From a virus: 43,773 bases of DNA. The stretch's first letter is position 1, and every line of letters starts with the position of its first letter. Positions 9,701-16,138 of the stretch are shown here, piece by piece. Below the pieces are notes generated by a model that had not been told where the DNA came from, did not search any database, and worked only from the letters and a program-made list of their open reading frames with translations. Both the position numbers and the translations under genes were made by a program. The stretch is from the IMG/VR virus record IMGVR_UViG_3300043409_001031, positions 1-43,773 of that record; one strand, given 5' to 3'.

Positions 9701-10499
9701 CACGCTGGCTCGCTCGTACCGTAATCAATACGACCAGTACGAGGAAGATATCGACCCCGAGAACAGCCTGAAGTTTATCAAAGACAATGTAGGTGTGCCG
9801 ACAAGGATGATGGAGAATAAGGACGGCGACAAGGTTATGGCGTTCGGCCTTTTGGCTGGATGGATTCCTGCCGCTGACATAGGCCAGATAGCCAACATGC
9901 TCAATCCTGACGACCAGACTGGCGTGGCTCGTGGTTTTTTTGATTACACCATGTCACAGACGAACGGATGGATTCGTGCGTCGTTTGAGGAACTGCTGGA
10001 CTACGACTCACGCATGCGAGAGAAGATCAGTGATGGTAATACCAAGGAAATGTTCGGAGTGGAGGTGTCGCCTTCAACTGCGCATGCCCTTCGCCAGATA
10101 CGATTCCTGAATGAGGTGGACAGACTAAACCCCGGCAATGCCTTTACCCACCTCGGGCACTTCTTTGGCACATTTGAAGGAGATAGGCCAGCCCGTAACG
10201 AGGTAGAGCAGAGCCAGCGATTCCTTCGCGTCATCACGGGTCTTACGTCCTTTGAGAACGACGAGGAAAAGGTGTTGCGTTCAGAGTTCTTCAACTTGCG
10301 CGAGGACATGCTCAAGAGCAGGAGCCAAGGACGCGGCGCAGCCAAACAAGATTTCACCTCGGGGCTAAACACGGCCCGAGGTGAAATAGATGAGACGGCT
10401 AAAAAACTTGTAGATTGGCGCAAGCGATGGAGCGAACTACAGGAGCGCCAGAACGCACAACGCAAGCAAAAGGCCATAGAGCAGAAGGCGAAGAGCTAG
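6711..10499 (+). CDS. Very large internal virion protein (gp16-like role)
   Basis: At 1262 residues this is the largest protein of the window and the last rightward gene. It is mostly helical. A conserved-looking segment near residue 970 (NIVPLGAPFYKWSRHNIPL) resembles segments seen in large phage inner-core proteins. The last 80 residues are charged and coiled-coil-like. I see no transglycosylase, protease or polymerase motif. Size and place recall T7 gp16, the large ejection protein. Its TAG stop lies in the same CTAG tetranucleotide as the stop of the converging gene on the other strand, and its 3' end contains a 13-bp inverted repeat that may end leftward transcription. Confidence 0.65.
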   Translation: MPENNGVMGLSTVSPESQAATDAMFAGVDAASNSPVMSTTKNEDERKRFDAGIAKLSGPFGTILNVVNRPFSAVMGAIDPLDAWAVRNVVPFMEADGQKAPTALQVPGQMLSNVKDALWNGKPFGVKEVLDRRDLPLVDAPKSFVTLAAMAGDIGIGLFADPIGKVKLLGELDDGARVLMSVANKSVLPSKVDNVLGAIGNKAKEVINAIPGYRTAVDFVADTYRTQRQTEDKYAGFFNDLKSAAFDLDKGLQEKQAALEALAGMYKGKGIPDNLFDFAYAALENPNIINDGATIKRVIGKKSDDAIQQFTRDLLTNRVAEIDSTLEDLNKGLFFKATPPTPTAVDDLVVKFDKVKVDSIAASATRQEEIESKLRSRLWDSVQKKANGVQGLDSDIAYLQRQNDALDAMRPVPGDEPTQYVQNALRLRLLDERVSLADVFKGGDASKIGATATSLLDRAGIQNFFDTEEVLAVDIFGKEVVQSKEAKELIATLLPWQKHARSLYDEAHTIAGADLPKLPFDNYMKHMRVDGAVSIFPKSWNKKQRFDDVVADYKRSFVASGIEPVVAESLASTAAKKLFQSDSGKASKLSGAERRGIFEPMLGRKIDLDGVEINASDAINYKVNMNAVDVTNRMVQDAERFKYATGVFKQAVDQHGIDDVAFEALSDAQKKQFVPVEFRLKFLPEKSVDPFAGKFIPKDMMEAINDNLGVFKSITDHKGTGMLVDFLDNLRRSYSMTTLAVFPGKYTRDFTGAYINGALGGTMLHTPTGKMAYGTAINLYGKSFDTHVSKLVDTEQATQDAFAHINKLFPDANMDTEKMRKMLYISDLTGQAQFRDIGMAKAATAAIGQPQSSVDGMFKKFAKDMMADVNPMNAGDMTRSGVARGVNPVNYFLPSRFDTNPTYNFFMNEVARPVEDIPRAAVYMDHLMRNGERGLSFAEANTRAVRAARHYIGDPTAKNLSGFERNIVPLGAPFYKWSRHNIPLQIQTLAQEPGKYGTLARSYRNQYDQYEEDIDPENSLKFIKDNVGVPTRMMENKDGDKVMAFGLLAGWIPAADIGQIANMLNPDDQTGVARGFFDYTMSQTNGWIRASFEELLDYDSRMREKISDGNTKEMFGVEVSPSTAHALRQIRFLNEVDRLNPGNAFTHLGHFFGTFEGDRPARNEVEQSQRFLRVITGLTSFENDEEKVLRSEFFNLREDMLKSRSQGRGAAKQDFTSGLNTARGEIDETAKKLVDWRKRWSELQERQNAQRKQKAIEQKAKS
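10351..10387 (-). terminator. Candidate leftward terminator inside the late gene 3' end
   Basis: Bases 10351-10363 and 10375-10387 form a perfect 13-bp inverted repeat with an 11-base loop. Read leftward, the hairpin is followed by a T-rich stretch (CTTGTTTGG). It sits about 110 bases beyond the end of the leftward operon but within the coding sequence of the rightward gene, so it could stop leftward readthrough. Confidence 0.55.
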
Positions 10500-10630
10500 G
10501 CTTTCGGTGTCAGATACCACGCTACTGCGAAGGTCGCTACCGCAGCAAGTTGCGAGAAATGCCACAGTGCCGCGCATGCCAGTAGAGCAACAGCCATCCG
10601 CTTGACGTTTGATGCGCTCACATATTCCAT
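10496..10630 (-). CDS. 44-residue single-helix membrane protein
   Basis: The frame starts with ATG at 10630, overlapping the TAA of the upstream gene by one base, and ends in a TAG at 10496-10498. The product has a hydrophobic core (AVALLACAALWHF and AAVATFAVAW), so one long or two short membrane helices are expected, with a Lys/Arg pair before the core. It is the last gene of the leftward operon. Tiny membrane proteins in phage operons often act in lysis or superinfection control, but nothing here fixes the role. Confidence 0.6.
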   Translation of the reverse strand: MEYVSASNVKRMAVALLACAALWHFSQLAAVATFAVAWYLTPKA

Positions 10631-11175
10631 TACGAACCCTCCCCGAAGCTCATGCTGGCGGGCATCCTGAAGCCCGTGTCGCGCACCGGGATGTCGTCAT
10701 CGTCGCCACGGATACCGGGCGGTGGAACTACATTTGTCGGGGCGAAGTCGGCTGGAGACGGGCGTCCACTGTCGGCTGGTTTAGCCTTCTGTTTGCGCAC
10801 GACTGGCTGCGCCGTGATTACCTGCGACTGTGCCTGAATCGTAGCGATAGCCTGGCTCATTGCCCCGCGCAGCGCCTCTACCTCCTTGCGCAACTGGACC
10901 ACATCGTCCGCTTCTGGCGGTGCCGTCAGGGCGCGACGGGCGCGAGCAGTAGCTACCTCAAACTGCTCGTTCGTTTCGTTGCGGGTGTCGCGCACAACAT
11001 GGGCGAGGACAGCAACGGTATTGCTAATCTCGCCAATGGTGCCGACCACCGACTGCTCGATTCCCTGTACTCGCTGGTACAGCCCACCCAGCAGCTTGTC
11101 AAGTTCTGCGACCTTGGCGGTCAGGGTGGTCCACGCCAACGCCTCTTGTGGGTTCGTCTGTTTGCTGTCGCTCAT
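10630..11175 (-). CDS. Hypothetical protein with central coiled coil
   Basis: This is a 181-residue protein with an alpha-helical region from about residue 10 to 125 containing heptad-like spacing, then a Lys/Pro-rich linker and a disordered acidic tail (GDDDDIPVRD). No enzymatic motif is present. It overlaps the ribbon-helix-helix gene upstream by four bases, so it is read from the same leftward message. A multimeric scaffold-like or partner-binding role is possible. I do not recognise the family. Confidence 0.75.
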   Translation of the reverse strand: MSDSKQTNPQEALAWTTLTAKVAELDKLLGGLYQRVQGIEQSVVGTIGEISNTVAVLAHVVRDTRNETNEQFEVATARARRALTAPPEADDVVQLRKEVEALRGAMSQAIATIQAQSQVITAQPVVRKQKAKPADSGRPSPADFAPTNVVPPPGIRGDDDDIPVRDTGFRMPASMSFGEGS

Positions 11176-11492
11176 GCTTCACCTCTTTGATTGAGAGTGT
11201 CCGTTATTAGATACTCTGCGTATGTGGTTGTGGTGCAACTACTGGGGCGGTTGCGGTTGATACGGTCCATCAGTCCGGGCGACAAGGTAATGGCAGTACC
11301 CTCCTGTGTTACCAATCGCCGCACAATCTCGGACATTGTAACACCTTGTTGCTGCGCCATAAAGGCAAGGGCAGAGCGGGCCTCCAGTCCTATGTCTACC
11401 TTTACATCGCCAGACTGGTACTGAGGGGACAGTGGGGATCGCGGCACCCGCTTGCCGTACTTGCGGCGTTGAACCTTGGGTGTGTCCGTCAT
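11172..11492 (-). CDS. Ribbon-helix-helix-like DNA-binding protein
   Basis: The start at 11492 is chosen because GGAGGT lies at the proper distance and the ATG overlaps the upstream TGA (ATGA); a longer frame to 11654 would run across the resolvase gene. The 106-residue product has a basic N-terminus (RRKYGKRVPR) followed by VDIGLEARSALAFMAQQQG and TMSEIVRRLV. This is the strand-helix-helix pattern of Arc/CopG-type repressors. It may regulate phage promoters. The assignment is by pattern only. Confidence 0.65.
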   Translation of the reverse strand: MTDTPKVQRRKYGKRVPRSPLSPQYQSGDVKVDIGLEARSALAFMAQQQGVTMSEIVRRLVTQEGTAITLSPGLMDRINRNRPSSCTTTTYAEYLITDTLNQRGEA

Positions 11493-11944
11493 CGCGCACC
11501 TCCATTCCCTTTTGCGTAGTGGTATATGGCGAGCGCATCGGCGGTCTTGAGGGTGATGTGTAAGTTGGGGTAAAGCTCCTGCATGCGCTTCTTGATGGCG
11601 TTCTTCCGCTCCTTCTTTTCCTTGGGTACTGCGCCCAGCACAGCCTTCATCCACTTATTCGGTAGTACCTGTTCTTGTGATACACCCAGCGCTATCAAGG
11701 CGTACTCGATACCGCCACAGTGGCGGGCAAACGTGGCGGCTGACGGCCCGCTGTTGCCAGGCATGTAGGTTCCTGTCCGCTCCCATACACACACGGCGTT
11801 GTGGCCGATGGGTTGCGCGAGCTTGGCTGATACAAGCTGGTTCACGATGTCGCCGGGCGTGTCGCCCATCGGCCACAGCTTGATGTTACCTTCACGGTCG
11901 TCAAATACGATTGCGCCTGATGCGCCAGGGTCGATGGCTATCAT
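11489..11944 (-). CDS. RuvC-like Holliday junction resolvase
   Basis: The 151-residue protein begins MIAIDPGASGAI, the first acidic strand of the RuvC/RNase H-like fold (Asp5). It continues with VCVWERTGTYMPGNSG (Glu55) and ends in LKTADALAIYHYA (Asp136), giving the acidic set expected for metal-dependent cleavage of branched DNA. Length fits phage RuvC-type enzymes. It would resolve recombination intermediates or trim branched concatemers before packaging. It is coupled to its neighbours by ATGA overlaps at both ends and belongs functionally with the ATPase and SSB-like genes further upstream. Confidence 0.85.
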   Translation of the reverse strand: MIAIDPGASGAIVFDDREGNIKLWPMGDTPGDIVNQLVSAKLAQPIGHNAVCVWERTGTYMPGNSGPSAATFARHCGGIEYALIALGVSQEQVLPNKWMKAVLGAVPKEKKERKNAIKKRMQELYPNLHITLKTADALAIYHYAKGNGGAR

Positions 11945-12180
11945 ATCAGCTCTCCCATTGTTTCGCTTCCATCCAACTCAAACCCACCCCCACCGCGCCC
12001 ATACAGAGCGTCGATGGTGCATCCAAGCGCATCGGCTATCATGGGTAGCGATACCGACCGTGGCATGCGTGCGCCTGATTCGTACTGACAGACCACGTTG
12101 AACGACAGACCGACGCGGCGGGCGAGCTCTGCCTGTGTGATGCATACCTGCTCGCGCAGTGGGCGAAGGCCGGTCAGCAT
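11941..12180 (-). CDS. XRE-family helix-turn-helix regulator
   Basis: The product has 79 residues from the ATG at 12180, which lies within the end of the upstream frame. Residues about 5-60 form a standard XRE/Cro-type five-helix domain: LRPLREQVCITQAELARRVG, then SFNVVCQYESGARMP and LPMIADALGCTIDALYGRG. A short Gly-rich tail follows. It has no protease or dimerisation domain, so it is a small Cro-like regulator rather than a full CI repressor. It lies deep in the leftward operon, so it may provide late feedback on the early promoters. Confidence 0.85.
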   Translation of the reverse strand: MLTGLRPLREQVCITQAELARRVGLSFNVVCQYESGARMPRSVSLPMIADALGCTIDALYGRGGGGFELDGSETMGELI

Positions 12181-12503
12181 GGGCGCGCCTCCGTCGTCGC
12201 GATTACGGCGTCTGCTTGCCCAATCGTGATTGGATTGAATCCATCCAGCATCGCGGCAATGTCGGTCTTGCCCCGGCGCTTGTACCACTTGAGCACGATG
12301 AAGCTGCCTGAGTCTGGGTATGGCAGAAGCGCGGCATATTCATCCTCGCAGTAAACGGCATGGATGTCAGCAATTTTCCTTAACACATTCATCGTGGCAC
12401 AGTTCCAGTTGTCGCCGGTAAATACGCCGTCTGGAAAGGCACACTTAGGGTCGGACCCTTGCCATGTCTTGCCGCGCGTTGCGCAGCGCGGGCACATACT
12501 CAT
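12174..12503 (-). CDS. Zinc-ribbon-containing hypothetical protein
   Basis: The protein has 109 residues. The N-terminus MSMCPRCATRGKTW plus later cysteines (PKCAF, DNWNCATM) suggests a four-cysteine zinc site. The middle is mixed alpha/beta. The first ATG at 12503 has AAAGGAG at good distance and overlaps the preceding TGA, which fixes the start. Similar short proteins with CPRC...KCAF...NWNC occur in other phage accessory regions, but their role is unknown to me. Confidence 0.7.
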   Translation of the reverse strand: MSMCPRCATRGKTWQGSDPKCAFPDGVFTGDNWNCATMNVLRKIADIHAVYCEDEYAALLPYPDSGSFIVLKWYKRRGKTDIAAMLDGFNPITIGQADAVIATTEARPC

Positions 12504-12841
12504 GATTGCTCCTTTCCCGTGGCTACTACCGCCTCATACGCCGCCGTGAGCGTGTCGAGTTGCGCGGCGGTGAGTAGGTTGACAAACTCGCGCGTCTTGT
12601 CGTATCGGACACGGGCGTTTCGCTTGGCTCGTGCCTCTGCGATGTCGGCAAGGCGTTCGGGTGTCGGTTCGTGAATGTACACGAAGCGCCACCCACCACC
12701 ACCGGCCATCAGGCCGTTTTTCTTATGGTACTTTTCGCCATTCACTGTGACGTGAATCTTACCAACCTTTTCTACGGTACCAATGCGCTCGTGGTCAATC
12801 ACCACCGTATCGCCTACCTTGAGGTTATCCATCCAGTTCAT
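12500..12841 (-). CDS. Hypothetical protein with N-terminal beta barrel-like part
   Basis: This 113-residue protein starts at 12841, where ATG overlaps the upstream TGA and AAGGAGCAATCGCA supplies the ribosome site. Residues about 5-60 (VGDTVVIDHERIGTVEKVGK, then HVTVNGEKYHKKNG) look like a small SH3-like barrel. The second half is helical and charged (PERLADIAEARAKRNARVRY). Such folds often bind nucleic acid or proteins. No specific function can be given. Confidence 0.7.
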   Translation of the reverse strand: MNWMDNLKVGDTVVIDHERIGTVEKVGKIHVTVNGEKYHKKNGLMAGGGGWRFVYIHEPTPERLADIAEARAKRNARVRYDKTREFVNLLTAAQLDTLTAAYEAVVATGKEQS

Positions 12842-13185
12842 TGCGATTGCTCCTTTGGTTGCGTCGCGACGACGGCCTCGCATATGGCGCGGGCGAAGTC
12901 TGGAGCCTCTGCAAGCGCAGTAGAGCCGAGCATTCCGTCTGCAAAGACCGAAGTGTTTGCGCTGTTTGCGACAATCCAGCACCCTCTCGCACACAGCACC
13001 GTCAGCAGGTCTTGCGCGCACGCGCCAGGGTCGCGCGGATAGTCGGGGCCGATGTAGTGCGGCGTGGGTGCAGTGCCGTCCTCCTCGAACCAGTACACGT
13101 CTGGCCCGTCGCTGTCGATGCCCACCTTCGGGTGCTCAGGCCCAAGCCCCGCCGCGCGGGCGATCTGTTCGGGGGTTAGGCTCAT
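12838..13185 (-). CDS. Hypothetical protein, phage ABA-sandwich-like
   Basis: The 115-residue frame starts at 13185 with GGAGAAG upstream. It begins MSLTPEQIARAAGLGPEH and later shows PHYIGPDYPRDPGACAQDLL and DFARAICEAVVA. The pattern of a helix starting P-x-Y...D, a beta hairpin and a closing AIC-x-A helix is typical of small phage proteins with the ABA sandwich fold, whose role is unknown. The family assignment is by eye and moderate. Confidence 0.65.
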   Translation of the reverse strand: MSLTPEQIARAAGLGPEHPKVGIDSDGPDVYWFEEDGTAPTPHYIGPDYPRDPGACAQDLLTVLCARGCWIVANSANTSVFADGMLGSTALAEAPDFARAICEAVVATQPKEQSQ

Positions 13186-13328
13186 GGCATCTTCTCCACG
13201 TATGCGCGCAGCAAGGAGATAAGCGCGGGCGCGTAGCAGAACAGGGTGGCGGCGATAATCATAGCTGCACAGCCGCAGCCGCTCAGGTCTACGCTGTGGC
13301 GCGTGGTTGATTCTCGGGTTACGTCCAT
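13182..13328 (-). CDS. 48-residue membrane protein
   Basis: This short frame begins with ATG at 13328, preceded by TTGGAGCGCAACATC, and ends at 13182 in an ATGA overlap with the next gene. The hydrophobic stretch CAAMIIAATLFCYAPALISLL forms one membrane helix, preceded by a polar N-terminus and followed by a short charged tail. The operon fit and ribosome site support it as a real gene. Function unknown. Confidence 0.55.
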   Translation of the reverse strand: MDVTRESTTRHSVDLSGCGCAAMIIAATLFCYAPALISLLRAYVEKMP

Positions 13329-13489
13329 GATGTTGCGCTCCAATCGGCTGGCTTCGTGGCGGTCCCATGGACAGGCAGGGGCTGCACCCAGTCTGGCGTC
13401 TTGGGGTCCAAGTACGTACAGATCAGGCCCGGCCCGTTAATGATGGCCAGCGGGTATATGCTGACTATTCCGGGGGTGTGGTCAGGCAT
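13319..13489 (-). CDS. 56-residue hypothetical protein
   Basis: The start at 13489 is supported by GGGAGCACGACTG just before the ATG and by a one-base overlap with the upstream stop (TGATG). The product begins MPDHTPGIVSIYPLAIINGP and is rich in Pro and Trp, with no obvious domain. It overlaps the following membrane-protein gene by ten bases. I do not recognise it. Confidence 0.5.
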   Translation of the reverse strand: MPDHTPGIVSIYPLAIINGPGLICTYLDPKTPDWVQPLPVHGTATKPADWSATSWT

Positions 13490-13635
13490 CAGTCGTGCTC
13501 CCAATGGCCATCGGCCATGTTGTACCAAACGTCTACACAGCGCCATTCGCCGCTTTCTGCGAAGTCGATAAGCGCATCGGTGGGTGGCTTCACCTTGCGC
13601 ATGAACTTGCCGCAGCATTTACATTTGGGTGTCAT
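13489..13635 (-). CDS. 48-residue cysteine-cluster protein
   Basis: The frame starts at 13635 with GGAGAGAAGAA upstream and an ATGA overlap with the previous gene. The N-terminus MTPKCKCCGKFMRKVKPP carries a Cys cluster that resembles half of a zinc knuckle. The rest (ESGEWRCVDVWYNMADGHWE) is Trp-rich and acidic. It may bind metal as a dimer. Its small size and the tight operon spacing fit a phage accessory protein of unknown role. Confidence 0.55.
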   Translation of the reverse strand: MTPKCKCCGKFMRKVKPPTDALIDFAESGEWRCVDVWYNMADGHWEHD

Positions 13636-13832
13636 TTCTTCTCTCCGTGCGTCGGGTACTTTGGGTCACGCGATTCGATGCTGCTATGGCGCTTGCGCAT
13701 GCCGTTCACCACGCCCATGTTCCATGCTATCCACTGGTTGCGCTTCTCTTGCTCTGGCAGGAAGCACCCCTTGTCTGCGACGCCGTACAGGCCATAGTTG
13801 TAGCCGTGTTGGTAGGCTTTGCGCTGGTTCAT
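13632..13832 (-). CDS. 66-residue hypothetical protein
   Basis: The ATG at 13832 follows AAGGAGTGTCA and overlaps the upstream TGA. The product begins MNQRKAYQHGYNYGLYGV and contains FLPEQEKRNQWIAWNMGVVN, suggesting a compact helical fold. The tail is basic. The N-terminal A-Y-x-x-G-Y-x-x-G pattern recurs in small proteins that pack repeated helices. No function is visible. Confidence 0.6.
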   Translation of the reverse strand: MNQRKAYQHGYNYGLYGVADKGCFLPEQEKRNQWIAWNMGVVNGMRKRHSSIESRDPKYPTHGEKK

Positions 13833-14029
13833 TGACACTCCTTCATCCGCCACTGGCGGGTGTTGTTTGTCGTCGAGGTAATAGGCTCGTGGTACTGACA
13901 CCCCGCACCCTCTAGGTAGTAGCTTGTCAGTGATTGTTTTGCGTAGTATGAATTCGCGTCTTTACATCGCCCATATGGAGAGATCAGTATGTTGGTGCTC
14001 CATTTGGCGCAGTTACCATCGTTATCCAC
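13829..14029 (-). CDS. Small cysteine-containing protein, GTG start
   Basis: The best start is the GTG at 14029. A strong GGGAGGTGCAGC site lies directly before it, and GTGGATAA overlaps the stop of the upstream gene. A longer frame to 14095 lacks such support. The 66-residue product has three cysteines and many Tyr/Ser/Thr residues (KDANSYYAKQSLTSYYLEG). No domain is recognised. Confidence 0.55.
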   Translation of the reverse strand: MDNDGNCAKWSTNILISPYGRCKDANSYYAKQSLTSYYLEGAGCQYHEPITSTTNNTRQWRMKECQ

Positions 14030-14399
14030 GCTGCACCTCCCCTGCGATGCACAGCGCGGCCTCGGCTGCGGCCATGAGGGCTTCGTGGGGGTCAATGCAA
14101 CGGATCAATGCACTGCAAAGCACTTTGTCGGGCAGTATCGCACGGCACACGTCCCACAGGTCCGCAAGGTGCTCGCGGTCGAGGAGGTCGGGCGGGTTGC
14201 AGACGACAAGGCTTCGAGTCTTACACCCAGTCAGCGACCACATGACTGGATTGCCACAGTGAAACCATTGTCTGTACGCCTCACTGAAATATTCGTTTCG
14301 GGTCAACCACCACTCCGCCTTGCTCGCCCTGAACTCAGGCGAGCGCGCGGCCAGGGCCTCAACGACGGCGCGGGAGCGGGCGAGGTTATCGTTGCTCAT
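14022..14399 (-). CDS. Hypothetical helical protein
   Basis: This 125-residue protein starts at 14399, where the ATG overlaps the upstream TGA; the nearest AGGAAGG lies somewhat far upstream. The sequence alternates helices with Trp/Cys-containing segments (AEWWLTRNEYFSEAYRQW, then LLDREHLADLWDVCRAIL) and ends in an Ala-rich helix. It looks like a soluble single-domain protein. I do not recognise the family. Confidence 0.6.
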   Translation of the reverse strand: MSNDNLARSRAVVEALAARSPEFRASKAEWWLTRNEYFSEAYRQWFHCGNPVMWSLTGCKTRSLVVCNPPDLLDREHLADLWDVCRAILPDKVLCSALIRCIDPHEALMAAAEAALCIAGEVQRG

Positions 14400-14545
14400 G
14401 TTGTTTTCGCCTTCCTGTACGGAGTGATAAGCTGTCCGTTTTTCATATACCACCCAAGTCTGCGCAGCCCAATTTCCTCTTTGTGTAATCGATCCACGTA
14501 GGCGCGACGGCGCACTCGCACTCTATATTTATGTTTAGTGCTCAT
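14396..14545 (-). CDS. 49-residue highly basic protein
   Basis: The ATG at 14545 is preceded by GGAAGGAGATGAAGGG and overlaps the upstream TGA; the stop overlaps the next ATG, so it fits the operon exactly. The product starts MSTKHKYRVRVRRRAYVDRL and carries many Arg/Lys residues, so it may bind nucleic acid or act on host machinery. It is too short for domain assignment. Confidence 0.6.
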   Translation of the reverse strand: MSTKHKYRVRVRRRAYVDRLHKEEIGLRRLGWYMKNGQLITPYRKAKTT

Positions 14546-14930
14546 CCCTTCATCTCCTTCCATGCGGCGTAGAGGGCTAGGTGTAGCTGATCCGCAAAGA
14601 AGTCCTTGTGCTCAACCACGACGTGCCACCAGCCGCTACCATCAACCCATATAGAATCAATCTTTGCACGCATCGCATTCGCCAGTGCCGCCGCGAACAG
14701 CCCCGCGCCGGGCATCCCGCTGTCGGGCAAGGGCCAGAGGCAGCCGATGGGTTCTTCGCCTTGATTCATGCACCACGCGCAGTCGTATTGTTGGTTGATG
14801 CACTTGCAGCGCGAGCAGCCCAGCACCCCGGCGCGTTCAGCGGTATGGCGAGGGCGTGGGCGAGGTCGGTGGAGGTCATTGGTACTGGCGCGAGCGTGTG
14901 AGGTGCCCCTGTGGTCGTGTGGTCATTCAT
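14542..14930 (-). CDS. Zinc-ribbon protein with apparent -1 frameshift
   Basis: Two frames overlap here. The upstream frame starts with ATG at 14930, has AGAGGAGTTATAGCA before it and begins MNDHTTTGAPHTLAPVPMTS, but its normal reading ends at 14766 in low-quality sequence. The body frame, 14542-14826, has no good start of its own (only a GTG with no clear ribosome site) yet encodes a convincing protein with LGCSRCKCINQQYDCAWC, a four-cysteine zinc site, and a helical C-terminus. Changing the GGGG run at about 14827-14830 to five G joins them into one product of about 130 residues. The cause may be a sequencing indel, a mutation or programmed slippage. Confidence 0.5.
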
Positions 14931-14932
14931 TG

Positions 14933-15439
14933 CTATAACTCCTCTGCCCTACGGCCCATGCTGTCATGTGTTTGCTTCCCATCGCCCACGCCCTCCTTCA
15001 CCACACGGCGAACGGAATAGACAGACTCCATTAGCCCATTTGCGTGCCGAATCTCTATGCACTCCACAGGCCCCAGCCGCGCCACCTCGGCGCGCAGGGC
15101 GTCGCGCTCTGCTTCTGCGGCTATCCGCTTTTGTTGCTCCGCCATGCTGTCCTCTGCCGCGAGTTTTCGCACACGATCCATCGCCTCGGCCTGGGTGCGT
15201 ACGAGGGCGAGCAGGTCGCGGATGTCGGTGGGGGCGTTGGCGATGAGGGCAAGGTTATCCGCCATGTCTTGCGGCGATACCCATTGGCCATTCATCTGCG
15301 GGCCTGTGGTGCGACCGTTAGCGATCGGCAAACCCTGTCCGTTGCGTACCTCGCTGCTACCGTGCAGCTTCCACGGTTCCGGCGTTGCCGCCTCCAGCCG
15401 CGCCTCGATCTCCGTCAGTCGGTCGTAGTCGATGCTCAT
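14933..15439 (-). CDS. Ead/Ea22-like protein
   Basis: This 168-residue protein starts at 15439 after GAGGAAATCTAAT. The N-terminal part reads IEARLEAATPEPWKLHGS, then a segment ending DMADNLALIANAPTDIRDLL, followed by a long charged helix with RDALRAEVARL. This combination is characteristic of the Ea22/ead-like proteins of lambdoid and other phages, which lie in early accessory operons and whose role is not known. The C-terminal part beyond the coiled coil is variable in this group. Confidence 0.75.
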   Translation of the reverse strand: MSIDYDRLTEIEARLEAATPEPWKLHGSSEVRNGQGLPIANGRTTGPQMNGQWVSPQDMADNLALIANAPTDIRDLLALVRTQAEAMDRVRKLAAEDSMAEQQKRIAAEAERDALRAEVARLGPVECIEIRHANGLMESVYSVRRVVKEGVGDGKQTHDSMGRRAEEL

Positions 15440-15440
15440 A

Positions 15441-15605
15441 TTAGATTTCCTCATGTGTGGCGCATTGGTAATCCTTGCGCTCGCGCTTGCTATATTCGCT
15501 CCAGCACTCCTTGCAAAGCACTGGGTGCCCGTGTGGGTGTTTGAAGTACGCCATGCAGCCCGAGCAGCAATGACCCTCGTAGTAATCCTCGGCAATCTCA
15601 CCCAT
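15441..15605 (-). CDS. 54-residue zinc-finger protein
   Basis: The start at 15605 has GGAAGGAGCCTCCA upstream. The product contains HCCSGCMAYFKHPHGHPVLC followed by KECW: two Cys pairs about 18 residues apart, as in treble-clef or ribbon zinc sites. The C-terminus is charged (YSKRERKDY). Its stop lies one base before the next ATG. It belongs to a group of several mini zinc proteins in this operon. Confidence 0.65.
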   Translation of the reverse strand: MGEIAEDYYEGHCCSGCMAYFKHPHGHPVLCKECWSEYSKRERKDYQCATHEEI

Positions 15606-15669
15606 TGGAGGCTCCTTCCGTCGCGGCCAAGTAGGCGCGTCCGCGCGCGCGGGGTTCTGTGTCGCTCAT
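15598..15669 (-). CDS. Possible 23-residue peptide
   Basis: A very short frame with GGGAGATTGTGAA before its ATG at 15669 overlaps the upstream stop (ATGA) and runs a few bases into the next gene. The peptide, MSDTEPRARGRAYLAATEGA and a short tail, is polar. The spacing fits translational coupling. It may be only a linker that carries ribosomes between genes rather than a functional protein. Confidence 0.35.
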   Translation of the reverse strand: MSDTEPRARGRAYLAATEGASNG

Positions 15670-16136
15670 TTCACAATCTCCCTCGTTTCGGTTGTGGTGC
15701 CATCGGCCCGCTCCATCGCCGCGTCGAGCGCGGGGTCTGCGGCGCGCATGGCCGCGATGATGGCTTGGACGGGCGACAGCGCATCGTAGAACTCGCAATT
15801 CGGCGCATCGCACGCTTGGTAATGCCTGCCGTCGTCTTTCCAGTAGACTTGCAGTTGGTTGAAGCACGACCACCCCACCAGCGCGCCCAGCCACACCAGC
15901 GCATCAGTGTGGTCGCTCAGCGGGTCGGGTGTGGAAAGGTAAATCCTTGTGTGTTTTTCGTAGACAGATGAGCAGTTTGGACAAATAGCGTTTTTGCCAC
16001 GAAACGTGCTGGGGCTCGACGTTGTGTGCTTGCATGCGCTGCAAAAATGGACGCTGCGCCTCCTGTACAGCCACGGCGCTTTGTCATAGCTAGCGGCGTC
16101 GCCAAGGTGTTTAGCAAGGGTTTCGGCGCGGGTCAT
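15666..16136 (-). CDS. Hypothetical zinc-ribbon protein
   Basis: The 156-residue product starts at the ATG at 16136, seven bases after AAAGGAG; a GTG two codons upstream is too close to that site. It has two Cys pairs (HFCSACKHT and AICPNCSSVY) forming a likely zinc ribbon at residues about 30-60, a Trp-rich middle (ALVWLGALVGWSCFNQLQVY) and a helical end (PVQAIIAAMRAADPALDAAM). It may bind nucleic acid. Function unknown. Confidence 0.65.
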   Translation of the reverse strand: MTRAETLAKHLGDAASYDKAPWLYRRRSVHFCSACKHTTSSPSTFRGKNAICPNCSSVYEKHTRIYLSTPDPLSDHTDALVWLGALVGWSCFNQLQVYWKDDGRHYQACDAPNCEFYDALSPVQAIIAAMRAADPALDAAMERADGTTTETREIVK

Positions 16137-16138
16137 AC

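Noticed and set aside
11077-11103. TTGACA inside the coiled-coil gene
   Set aside because: No acceptable -10 box at 16-18 bases; it is coding sequence.
10609-11190. Long rightward frame opposite the coiled-coil gene
   Set aside because: It is antisense to a well-supported leftward gene with stop-start overlaps, and its product has shadow-like Arg/Ser/Cys composition.
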